A DNA stretch of 64,000 nt from Forficula auricularia (Eukaryota; Arthropoda; Insecta; Dermaptera; Forficulidae): positions 124,001 to 188,000 of the forward strand of contig JALMQS010000883.1 in assembly GCA_024734495.1 (NCBI GenBank), written 5' to 3'. Numbering within the stretch: the stretch's first letter is position 1; every line of letters begins with the position of its first letter. Below are positions 46,635 to 56,355 of the stretch, piece after piece. Both the position numbers and the translations under genes were made by a program. A model generated the notes under the pieces. It was not told where the DNA came from. It searched no databases and worked only from the letters and a program-made list of their open reading frames with translations.

Positions 46635-47880
46635 TACCGGGTGAGGTTTTTATCTTGAGACAGTCTTATAACTCAAAAACAGTGCATTATATGGAAAAAT
46701 GTTTCAAATAAAAGTTTGTTTATATCGAGGGGGAAACTAAACTACGCTATTGTTTGTCGACGTAGAACAAGCTTTCAAGGGTATTTCAATGTCAAGTTCT
46801 GTTATTTAAATAGAACCCTATATTATTTGTCTATACGTCTCCTTAATCTACAAAAAAAAAAAACTAAACAACTTTCATAAGAACTATTTTTTATTCGACA
46901 TCAAATAAACAAAATACATTAATCAAATAGATCTGAAAAAAATTCTTAATAATTATTTTTAACAATTATTTAACTTAATTATCAAATAATAAGTATTAAA
47001 TAAATAATTTATTAATTTTTCGACACTGTTCCAGAGTGTATTGCAGGTCTTCTGGATGAATTCCAGTTCCAATTCCCTTATTTTGGCCTGGTTCAGTTTC
47101 TTCATAGCCTTTACATTTTCTGTTTTTTTTTTTTTTGTTTCTTTATAAAGAGATTATACAACACAATAAAATGAAGCTTGTGAGTGTGTATTCCTATCAG
47201 GAAAACGCTCAGCATTCATTTCAATGGCAGCCCCTTACACTTGTTCCACATTCACCGCATAAATTAAGACCATTTCAATTCTGTCTTCAACAAAAAAATC
47301 CTCCATTTTTATTATGATAATACAATATAGCTATCTACTGGATTGACACGAGAAATAAACTTTTTAAAACTCAAAAATTTTAACTAGTTCTATTAAGTAG
47401 AAAATAATCTCTTGAATCTGAGTATAACGAAGTTTTAATATCATTATAAACACTTATTTTCATTGTTGTAACTTTTCGATTTAATGATTATTTATTTAAT
47501 TATTTTTATTTAATAATTAATTATTTAATCATTATTATTTGATAATTAAGTTGAATGAATGTTAAAAATAACTATTAAGATTTTTTGAGATCTAATTGAA
47601 TCATGTATTTTGTTTATTTGATGTCGTATAAAAAATAGTTCTTATGAAAATTGTTCAGTTTTCCTTTGTAGATTAAGTAGACGTAGAGAAAAATATAGGG
47701 TTCTATTTAAAAAACAGAACTTGACCTTGAAATACCCAGTGAAAGCTTGTTCTAGGACGACAAACAATAGTGTAGTTTATTTTCCAATATAAACAAACTT
47801 TTATTTGAAACTTTTTCCATATAATGCACTATTTTTGAGTTATAAGACTGTCTGTCTCAAGATAAAAAACTCACCCGGTA
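46635..47880 (-). mobile_element. Long-TIR TA-flanked DNA transposon, copy 2 (1246 bp)
   Basis: taccgggtgaggtttttatc at the left and aactcacccggta at the right, with inner arms matching the 7232-8477 element block by block (gtttgtcgacgtagaacaag, aataattatttttaacaatt, agatctgaa). The total length equals that of copy 1. It also carries the same truncated helix-turn-helix fragment. Confidence 0.85.
47155..47316 (-). pseudogene. Transposase HTH fragment in copy 2
   Basis: On the minus strand the fragment reads DRIEMVLIYAVNVEQ, a broken stretch, then GAAIEMNAERFPDRN. Compared with copy 1 it keeps the family's RFPDRN and loses the frame after it. Conserved residues shared by the two copies support a common ancestor that already lacked the catalytic domain. 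Confidence 0.55.
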
Positions 47881-48439
47881 TATATAATTATATATATTTA
47901 TAATTATAATAATGTTACTTAAAAGTGTCATTTAATTCCATATTTAAATTTAAGTATGATTGGTAGAAAAATATGATGCATCTAAATTTAAGCTTCAAGC
48001 TGTTATTTTGGTAATATAATTTATATAATGTATAATTCAGAGAATAAAACATGATAGATTATGGTAACAAATGGCCTAAATAGCTTTCTCCATAATAACT
48101 CTCTAATTAATGTAGTTGTTGGCTAAATCTAAATTTAATCTTAAAAATCTCTCGTTTGATGATAAATTAATGCCACAACTACAACTTTTCGCCTGCAGTA
48201 AAAACTTTGAAGTATAATAGCTAATTATTGTTAAAATGGAAGAAAATGAAATTACCCCTAAAAAGATAAGTTTTTAAAAGCAGTTATTTTAACCTTAAAA
48301 ATAAATTCTTAATAAGGTCCAGTAAAGAATTTATGAAAGAAACTTGGGGGCGATAACATATTCGCTAAGACTCAATTAATTAATGGATTCACATCTTAAC
48401 TGGCTTAAAGCTTTTCAAGGGATAACGATGATGAAAGTA
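47881..48439. other. AT-rich non-coding stretch
   Basis: No supported feature. Confidence 0.5.
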
Positions 48440-48730
48440 CTAATATCAAAAGATAAAAAAGAGCGAGAGAGAAAAAGTAGATGAAGTTGAGGACTAATCC
48501 CATCCAAAGGCATTTGCTTTTGCTGTCTCGCTTGGTTGGTATCGTTTCTCTTTGGTTTGGTACCCTGTAAGCTGCTTTAAATGTCTGTAGCGCTATCCCT
48601 TTTTAGCCCTCACCTTTAGCCTTACAATCGGAATTATTGGCGAAACAGATGGGGGAGGTTTTTTTTGCCCAAAATGGACACAAAGAAAGGTGGTGAAAAA
48701 TCAAACGAGCTTTCGGGTCAAAAGGAAAAA
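48440..48730. other. Mixed-composition stretch, unassigned
   Basis: It begins with a gagcgagagagaaaaag run and goes on with GC-richer, complex sequence (ctgtctcgcttggttggtat, ggtttggtaccctgtaagct). No frame or TIR. It is a candidate regulatory or exon-flanking region. Confidence 0.3.
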
Positions 48731-49035
48731 CTCACAATTGAAGCAAAAAAAAAGTAGTTTCTTAAAAATTTCTATTGATTTATTTCAAATAAAATAATGT
48801 TTAATCAAAAAAATGAGGCGCCTATTGGTTGGAGTTAATTCCACTATGAAATCTCGTGGTCAAAAATATAACTAAAACAAACGGGTAAGCTGCAGTTATA
48901 ATCATGCTAAGAATAATTTTTTAAAAATTGAGACGCCAAAGAATATTTAAATAGAGCTGCTTAATATTGAATAAGATAGTAAACACCAAACTAATAATCT
49001 ATCTTTTTTGTTTTCTTTTTTGTTTTTTATTTTAT

Positions 49036-49062
49036 CCAATGCGAAGCATGGGGAAAGTATTG
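49036..49062 (+). repeat. 'ccaatgcgaagcatgggg' dispersed motif
   Basis: tccaatgcgaagcatgggga followed by aagtattg; near copies at 55921-55946, 5140-5165 and 3258-3275, always after a T-rich tract. Confidence 0.5.
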
Positions 49063-49154
49063 TTTTAATAATTTTCTTATTTCTTTATACAATAAAAATA
49101 AATATGACCCCATTGTGTTCGTTTTTATTTTGACTGCCAGTCAGGGCTGTTTAC

Positions 49155-49318
49155 CACGGACAGATACCAATTTAGTGCAGTGGCTAGAAGACTCGATTTC
49201 AAATCGTGTCAGTCAGAACAATTTTATCTCTGTCAAAAATGTAAGGTGTCTCAATAATTCCAGAGTAAGGCAAAGGGAAACCACCTCTGTGAACAATTTC
49301 CCAGGAAAATTATTATAA
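49155..49318 (+). repeat. SINE-like repeat Q, copy 2
   Basis: tcaaatcgtgtcagtcagaa, ctctgtcaaaaatgtaaggt, gtctcaataattccagagta match 34484-34585. The start (accaatttagtgcagtggct) may be a decayed tRNA-like head. The 67-codon frame over it is not a gene. Confidence 0.55.
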
Positions 49319-49585
49319 AGAGGATCTTCTCCATATCCAGTAATAGGTAACGCTCGGAATCGAGTATGATACTCGAAGAAGATTCAAAAATTTATAATTT
49401 TTATATTAGAAGTTTAATTTAAAGACGGACTGGTAGACTTATAACTGAGGGCTTAATGGAAAGCCAGTCTAAGAATAAATAAAAGATTATTTCCAATAAA
49501 AGATATTTATTTTGGAGGTTTTTCTCTTGATAGTCGTTTCAAAAAATATCCCCAACCCCAACAAGACTGAAAAAGGAGACAGAAA

Positions 49586-49622
49586 GGATGAAGGAGGGAA
49601 GATCCTCTGAAACGGGAGTTTT
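49586..49622 (+). repeat. Degenerate hammerhead-like/foldback core
   Basis: gatgaaggagggaagatcct followed by ctgaaacggg keeps GATGA, GAGG...CCTC and GAAAC. Confidence 0.35.
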
Positions 49623-49687
49623 AAAAGCTGTAAAGAGCGAAACTCTGAAATAAATACTTTTTTTATAGAAAATATTATTTTTTGTTA

Positions 49688-50253
49688 ACAGGAATAGCAG
49701 GGAATTGGACAAAAATAAAAAACAGAGTTTTTATTGAATGGGCCAGACGTTTCGTCGATTAATTTCGACTTCCTCAGTGGCTCATTCTATCACTCTTTGT
49801 CAAAAGACAATTCCACTAGGCGGCGAAACATCCTTTAATCCTTTTTATTTAAACTATAATACATTGTTGGATCATGCCCCAATTGCTCAAGAATCTTGAA
49901 CTTTTACACTTTCTTTGTCTGTTTAAAGAGTAGAAACATATTATTTTTTGTGATAAATTTTGATTAAAGGTCTTTAATTTTTTGATTGATCAAGTGTGTA
50001 AAAGTTCAAGATTCTTGAGCAATTGGGGCATGATCCAACAATGTATTATAGTTTAAATAAAAAAGGATTAAAGGATGTTTCGTAGCGTAGTGGAATTGTC
50101 TTTTGACAAAGAGTGATAGAATGAGCCACTGAGGAAGTCGAAATTAATCGACGAAACGTCTGGCCCATTCAATAAAAACTCTGTTTTTTATTTTTGTCCA
50201 ATTCCCTGCTATTCCTGTTAATTAATGCTTATTATGGATACGAGTGATTTACC
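49688..50253. mobile_element. Foldback element F7 (566 bp) with direct-repeat flanks
   Basis: Arms of about 225 bp (49688-49911 and 49997-50220) match almost perfectly (aggaatagcagggaattgga, tcaagattcttgagcaattg). A 3' tail, attaatgcttattatggata and cgagtgatttacc, extends outside the right arm. The 14-bp attattttttgtta occurs directly at both outer borders (49674-49687 and 50254-50267), consistent with a target-site duplication. No coding frame. Confidence 0.88.
50119..50170 (+). ncRNA. Hammerhead-like motif in F7 right arm
   Basis: GCCA (50125-50128), CTGAGGA (50129-50135), A, GTCGA-loop-TCGAC, GAAACGTC (50153-50160), TGGC (50161-50164). The mirror copy on the minus strand lies at 49741-49782. 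Stem I and stem II pairs are intact in both arms. Confidence 0.5.
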
Positions 50254-50270
50254 ATTATTTTTTGTTATTC

Positions 50271-51189
50271 CTGAACTGCGTTCCATTAAGCCCTTAGTTA
50301 TAATTTGTATAATTAAGAGCCAAATGTTTAAATTTTAGATTTAAAAATTATTAACATTTGAAAAAGTGAACATTTTTTCCAAAATTATTGGATAAAAATG
50401 TTTCACCAAGTACCAACACCAAATTCCTTAAAAACTATTTTTTCCAAAGTTTTGTTTCTCAGTAGGTAGTAGGTACATCATATTCAATATTTATTTTTTC
50501 ATTGGAAAGTAATATTTTGAGTTTTATTTCTTTGTTTTTTAACATTCACCAAAATGATTTTATGTATGTATTTAGTCTTTAATAATGCAAATATTTTGCA
50601 GGAAAGGCTTTTGTGTATTCTGCTCTTAATCTTAAGGGCTTGGCCTGATTTATCAAATTGATTGATACTATACCATGGCAAAAAAAAACTTTATGTAACA
50701 AGGAGAGTAAACAAAAATGTTCATAAATAAATAATTATTATATTTAGTTTAAAAAATTTAATAAATAACATCAAATTTAATTTTTTTTTAATTAAAAAAG
50801 CAATATAATTTCTATTCGATGGATTATTTATTAAACAGTTGATGTATTTAATAATCAAGGGTTATAAATAAATTTGCACGATGAATTGCGAAAATTTATG
50901 AGATGTTTTTTTTTTAAGGAAATTTTAAAATATGATCAATAAATCAACCAGATTCAATAATTTTTACCTCGATTCACAATATTTATTGAAAAATATAATA
51001 ATATTTTTCGGGGTATTAAGGAAAATAAAATGTCATTTCTTTTATAAATAATTAATCATATTACTAGGAACGTATGAGAAAGAAAGTATAAATATAAATA
51101 ACTCTCAGCAAAAAACCCTTTTAAATTTTATTAAAGTTTTATTTTATTAATTTCTCTGGAGAATATATATCATTTTCTTTGGATTTTTG
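50271..51189. other. AT-rich non-coding stretch
   Basis: Contains only the repeat shared with 8636-8690 (50380-50455). The 60-codon frame at 50499-50681 is unsupported. Confidence 0.5.
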
Positions 51190-51414
51190 AAACGTCTGAT
51201 TTCGCCATACTTTTTTCATAGTTCAATCATATCAATTTCGTTTGATTTTTTTCTCTTATTTTCCTTTTCCTTTTGGTTGTTTCTTGTGTACATTATATCT
51301 ATTCTTCCATCATTTTCTTAATTTTTTGATTTATTATTTTTTGAATCGCCTTTTTTTACACTCTTCCTCTTTATTTAATATTATTTCAAATATTACATTA
51401 ATATATAAATAAAG
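51190..51414 (+). repeat. Repeat W, copy 1
   Basis: cttgtgtacattatatctat, attttcttaatttt, cttttgaatcg-like and aatatataaataaag parallel 52990-53245. Copy 1 is interrupted after aaataaag by the foldback at 51415-51679. Confidence 0.7.
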
Positions 51415-51679
51415 ATTGTAACAGAGTATTGGACAAAATTAAAAACACAAACTTTTTATTAAATGGACCAGACGTTTCGTCAATTTATTTTGAATTCCTC
51501 AGTTTCACTATACGACAATTTGTTTTTTGACAAAAAGTGATAAAATGGGCCACCGAGGAAGTCAAAATAAATTGACGAAAAGTTCTGGCACATTTAATAA
51601 AAACTTTGTGTTTTTAATTATGTCCAATTCTCTCGCTATTCCTGTTACTTTACTATGGATGCGAATGATACAACAATAG
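51415..51679. mobile_element. Foldback element F8 (265 bp) inserted in repeat W
   Basis: It starts attgtaacagagtattggac and ends with the tail actatggatgcgaatgatac and aacaatag. The 8-bp aaataaag lies on both sides (51407-51414, 51680-51687). Copy 2 of repeat W (53222-53245) reads straight through aaataaagcatttttag, an empty site. Inverted arms share the F7 sequence. Confidence 0.85.
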
Positions 51680-52038
51680 AAATAAAGCATTTTTAGAAAA
51701 TAAACGAATCATTTAAGGTAAGGCAATCTTTTTTTAGATAAGAGTCAAATTATAGAGTAACATTTTATTTTGAATTCCTCAGTTTCACTATACGACAATT
51801 TGTTTTTTGACAAAGAGTGATAATATGGGCCACTGAGGAAGTTAAAATAAATTGATGAAAAGTCTGGCCCATTTAATAAAAACTTTCTGTTTTTAATTTT
51901 GTCCAATTCCTGTTATTCCTGTTATTTGACTATGGATGCGAATGATACAACAATATAAATAAAGCATTTTTAGAAAATAAACGAATCATTTAAGGTTAGG
52001 CAATCTTTTTTAGATAAGAGTCAAATTATAGAGTAAAA
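51485..52038 (+). repeat. Tandem duplication, two units of about 278 bp
   Basis: tgaattcctcagtttcacta occurs at 51491 and 51771, and tcaaattatagagtaa at 51745 and 52021. Units are nearly identical. Each holds the right part of F8, its tail, the target site and adjoining repeat W sequence. Confidence 0.92.
51825..51872 (+). ncRNA. Hammerhead-like motif with 8-bp stem I
   Basis: ATGGGCCA (51825-51832), CTGAGGA (51833-51839), A, GTTA...TGAT hairpin, GAAAAGTC, TGGCCCAT (51865-51872). Stem I is a perfect eight pairs. Here GAAAC reads GAAAA, which would weaken stem III. Confidence 0.45.
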
Positions 52039-52251
52039 TTTTCAATAGGGCCGCATATAGTAATATTATAGGCTTCGTAATGTCGCTTTGTTTAAATGAA
52101 ACTAGATGAAACACAAAATAATACTTGAGTTAAAATAAAAATTGAAACGAAATTTTCTAATGCTTTCCTAAAGTATTTGGAGTTTTAATTATGAACTATT
52201 ATTAAAGTAATTGAACCACGGAAGTTAAATAATATATTCAATAATTTCTAG

Positions 52252-52503
52252 ATATCGTCACACTAATGCGCAAAGGTCTTAACTCCAAAATAGGTTGTTT
52301 TACAGGAGAGTTATAAAACAGTGTCCGTTAGCAACCTTCCCAAAGCAAAGAGCCTCTTTAATTTAAGTTTTTAGACTAGAAATAAATTTTTTGGAGTTAC
52401 TTTTTCTGTGCTTGTGAAATGGACCATCAGCTGTTTGAATAAAAAAATCCCGGGAATTTATAAAAAGAGGAGTTACGACCTTTGCGCATTAGGGTGACGA
52501 TAT
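52252..52503. mobile_element. TIR element, 252 bp
   Basis: atatcgtcacactaatgcgc and aaaggtcttaactcc at the left match the complement of the right end (gagttacgacctttgcgcat, tagggtgacgatat). TIRs are about 33 bp and likely TA-bounded. No coding frame. Confidence 0.85.
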
Positions 52504-52663
52504 GTAGAATTAACATTAGAAATTTTTTGAAAATTCCATGCGAGATATATATCTATACATAGGATTCACTACACTTTTTTGATTAATTTTTTTTTTAATT
52601 ATATTTTGGCCCGTAAATAAAATAATTTTTTCATTGTTCATTGTTTCATTGTCATTGTTACCC

Positions 52664-52736
52664 TATATTTCGCGACCACAAAATTCATTTATTCGACCCG
52701 AAATGAGGTCGCGAGCAATAGTTTTTAGGAAGCACT
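52664..52736 (-). mobile_element. hAT terminus relic (cagtggttcttaacc group)
   Basis: On the minus strand cagtgcttcctaaaaactat then gctcgcgacctcatttcggg matches the start of the hAT MITE at 62745-63132. The other end is not visible. Confidence 0.5.
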
Positions 52737-52989
52737 GGTATAAAACGTGTTTGGAGTGAAATCAAAGATTTAAAAAATTTGTATCTTTGAATTTTATTTT
52801 GTGCTTCTCAGATTTTTAGGTCACGAGGTATAATATAATAATTAGCCGCGGAGCAGTTTAGAAAGTCACTCATATATACAACAATTTAAATATAGCTAAA
52901 TCTTTTGAAAAATAGCAACTTGTTGAGAATTTTAATTCATAAAATCTTTAATAACTGAAGGATCAATGTTTTTTCAATTTATTGAGTTT

Positions 52990-53255
52990 TCCAATGCCTG
53001 ATTTTTGCCATGCTTCTCTCAAGTTCGAATATTTCAATTTCGATTGATGTTTTTTTGGTCTTTTGTTTTATCTTTCCTTCGGGGTTTATTTTCTTGTGTA
53101 CATTCTATCTATTTCTAAATTATTTTCTTAATTTCCTCATTTATTAACTTTTGAATCGTTTTTTTTTAATTTTTTTTTTATTTTATTTTTGATGCTCTTG
53201 TTCGATGAATATTATTTCATTAATAAATATAAATAAAGCATTTTTAGAATATAAA
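52990..53255 (+). repeat. Repeat W, copy 2 (uninterrupted)
   Basis: cttgtgtacattctatctat, attattttcttaatttcc, ttttgaatcgt and atataaataaagcatttt follow the order of copy 1 and the flank after F8. Confidence 0.7.
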
Positions 53256-53319
53256 TTAATCCTCTAGGCTATCATATAAAAGTCTTAATTTAGAAATATT
53301 CAATACTCGAGAGAGAGAT

Positions 53320-53830
53320 GTTGAGAGTTAACGGCAATGTGCAATGGTTATTGTCTTGTTATTAACTACGCCACGCCACCCACAGCCCTCTATTCCTTAA
53401 AAAAGGGGTTAAAGAACCCCCTCCCATCCCTTAAGTCTTTTCTAGTCCTCTTTAAAACTTGACTCCATCTTTATCTTTCCCAGAAAGGCCTCTCAAAATA
53501 GCGATATTATATACGTAAAGCGAGGGCGGAAAGAGCTGGATTGGGCTCGAGGGGGAGTATATTACAGATTCCATGCCCTTTCGCTTTAGATATATAAACA
53601 GCTTCTATTAAACATTTAGCCAATTAAGTTGCTTAATTAACAATTACAATATTGTTTTAATTACATAAGATATTCTATCTATAAGAGGGTAAAGGGGCGG
53701 ATAGGGTACAAGAACGATCAAGTTTACAACTTAACATAGAAATAAGAGAGAGACAGAATGAGAGTGGGGGGTGTGAGGGGTGGTTGGGGGACAGAGGGGG
53801 GTTAAAGGCGAAAAGGGAGATGAATGAAAT
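53320..53830. other. Mixed-composition stretch, unassigned
   Basis: GC-richer, with cgccacgccacccacagccc, purine-rich runs, and a TAAT-rich tail (gccaattaagttgcttaatt). No frame or TIR. It may be regulatory. Confidence 0.3.
53766..53801 (+). other. Predicted G-quadruplex motif
   Basis: Four G runs of 6, 4, 5 and 6 are separated by loops of five bases (tgtga, tggtt, acaga), all within 36 bases. This meets the usual G3+N1-7 pattern several times over, in a genome region that is otherwise AT-rich. Confidence 0.8.
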
Positions 53831-54066
53831 ATAAATAGAGATCGGGGAGAATGGTTTTATATCTCAAATAGATTCATATTAATTAATAGATAATAATATT
53901 AACCAATATATGCTAATATTATAATAGTTTAAGCATTGTTAACTGATGTACACGAATGGATAATTAAATTTAAGAAAAAAAGTAAAAATTTCTAATAAAA
54001 TGAGAAAAACTCTAGTCACTGCACCAGGACTTTCACTTATACTTTGTTTAATTAATATAATAATAT

Positions 54067-54353
54067 TAATTTTAATTTAATTGGAAAAATTTACTTTGTC
54101 GAGAGTAAAGTTATGATTCATAATGGGAAACAATGAGGTGGTTTTTTTCTAGATGCAAATAAAAATATACAATATATATATAATCAATATAAATCAATAT
54201 ACAGCTTACTATTACAACAAAACGAATTTACTTACATCCAATCGGATATTTAAACCAATGAGAATTTAGTAAGAGATAGAATATTTTTAATTGAAAAGGA
54301 CTATGATGAAGGTCAAGCTTCTAAGATATACTCTCTAACAAATAAATTAGATA
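54067..54353 (+). repeat. Repeat Z, copy 2
   Basis: attggaaaaatttactttgt, cgagagta, acaacaaaacgaatttactt, catccaatcggatatttaaa, gagatagaatatttttaatt and ctctctaacaaata match 45597-45835. Confidence 0.7.
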
Positions 54354-54360
54354 TAGATAT

Positions 54361-54730
54361 CAGTGGCTTGCGACCCATGGATGCTGTGGATGCTGCAGAT
54401 CCCTAAAATTTCATAAATATATAGGGTCGAATTCGAAATTTCAGGAGGATCTTTAAATTTTAAAATTATTATCCGTTATTTCAAATATTTGTATAAAAAT
54501 TATTTTTTGTTTTGTAAGTAAATATATATTGGTTCTCGAAATGAAATAAAATTATTGCATAGTTTTAAGGGGCAATTAAAATAAATAATTTTTCCGAAAA
54601 GGATGCCGATAGAATGAGATCGGAAATAACAAAGAGCGCTTTAGACAAGTCATAGCTTGCGTATAGCAATAGAATTAGGAGAAATTTAAGATTTTCTTAT
54701 AGGACAGGCTGATTGTGAAAGATGAATAAT
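54361..54730 (+). mobile_element. Repeat X, copy 1 (hAT-like start)
   Basis: It starts cagtggcttgcgacccatgg then atgctgtggatgctgc, the type of end seen in a hAT group with 'cagtggcgtg' termini. Matches 55745-56355 through gaaataaaattattgcatag, aggggcaattaaaata, acaagtcatagctt and aggctgatt. It lacks about 230 bp present in copy 2. Confidence 0.6.
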
Positions 54731-55735
54731 TTTAAATTGAGGAATAATAAATATTCTCAATTTTATTTATCTCTACGTTCCATATATGCCACGAGTTTAT
54801 ATAGAAACTTTATTATAAAATAATTCCAGAACGTGATAATCATTTTAACATTTTTTTCTATTCATCTCTATCTTCCGACGAACCAAATATTTTCACCTTA
54901 GATATTTTTTACTAGATTTTCCATTGAAATCTTGACGGTATGATTAAAATTAAAATTTAATGACTTTTTTCCCATCAAAAATATATTTTAATATTATTTG
55001 ATAGGCATGCTGATTTACAACTGCCTCCATTAATTTTAATTGGAATAATAAAATACATAATAAGTACAACTGTTTAAAATAATCATAAGTGCTTATGTCT
55101 CGTACCTCCATTTATTTGTACACATTTGATCTTTGCGGTTTTTTAAGTTCCATAGTTCCATTGATAATGTACTTATAAAGAGTGAGTCATCTCTTGTCCA
55201 TTTGAAAATGTGTTTCTTTTTTTTCTCTCCTCACTTACTGTTTCGCTTTCATAGGAGTTGAAGCTCCTACTTTTTTATAAGTTTCTTTTTTTCTATCAAC
55301 TTTTATACTTTTTCCCTTGTTTAGCGCTAGACCTTTACTTATATCATATTTCCTATCTCATCATTTGCCTAAAACGTATTCTCAAAGAAGTGATATTTCA
55401 AACACAATCTGCACATTCATTATTTTGCCAATTCTAAAATTTGCTGGTCCTTCAAGTCAACCTGCAGGCGATTTCAATCTGTATTCGAGAGTAAGTACAT
55501 TTGTCTTATTAACCTCACATTAACTGCCACAGCTTAAAGTAAAGAGATTCTTACGGTTATCCGATTTCATTCAAAATCTCAATTTATTTCTTCTATTCAA
55601 TAACTAGCTTAAGCAGGGACAGGCATTTTTCTAGGGCCAAGCGCCCCAAGCGGAAACAAATTTAAAATTGCTTAAGAAAACCACAAGAGGTTGTCATCTA
55701 TTAGATCCGAGATGGGATTAATTATTATTTTTAAT
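54728..55735 (-). repeat. Repeat Y, copy 2 (split)
   Basis: 54728-55077 and 55540-55735 are the reverse complement of 24172-23610. The piece 55078-55539 is absent from copy 1. It holds T-rich sequence and a 68-codon frame without a known domain; it is an insertion here or a deletion there. Confidence 0.75.
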
Positions 55736-55744
55736 TTTGTTTTT

Positions 55745-56355
55745 CAGTGTCGTGTGGTCCATGGATGCTGTGGATGCGGCGCATCCCTAAAATTCCAAAC
55801 ATTTAGAGCATTTTCATAAATATATATATAAGGTCGACTTAAAAATTTCAGGGGGATCTTTAAATTTTCAAATTGATATCCGTTAATTCAAATATTTCTA
55901 TAAAAAACATTTTTACTTTATCCAATGCGAATGATGGGGAAAGTATTGTTTGTTTTGAAAAGTATATTGGTTCCCGAAATAAAATAAAATTGTTGCATAG
56001 TTTCAAGGGGCAATTAAAATGAATGATTTTTCTGAAAAGGGTGCGGATAGAAGGTTTGAAGTCGCTGTCTGATAGATATCTCTTCCAGTTCAAGCATGTC
56101 AAAGACAAGTTCAGACGTGTTTTAATCAAATAAAAATTGTTCTCGCTGAGGAACTATTAAAATACAAATAACACAAAAAAGAAATAAATAAAAATGATTC
56201 GAGAATCCTTGGACTAATCTATTTCCAAGAACTCTCATTATATAAAATCGAAAATAACTAAGACTCCTATAAACAAGTCATAGCTTACTTATTGCAATAG
56301 AATTAGAAGATTTAAGATTTTCATATAGGGCAGGCTGATTCATTGTGGAAGATGG
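55745..56355 (+). mobile_element. Repeat X, copy 2
   Basis: cagtgtcgtgtggtccatgg, atgctgtggatgcggc at the start. It contains about 230 bp (56060-56265) missing from copy 1, without a recognisable domain. The minus-strand frame 55860-56129 is not recognised. Confidence 0.6.

Noticed and set aside
51190..51220. Additional hammerhead-like core at gaaacgtctgatttcgcc
   Set aside because: The order of elements is wrong (GAAAC before CTGAT) and no stems form; the word match is accidental.
55860..56129. 89-codon minus-strand frame
   Set aside because: It lies in repeat X copy 2 and is not kept in copy 1.
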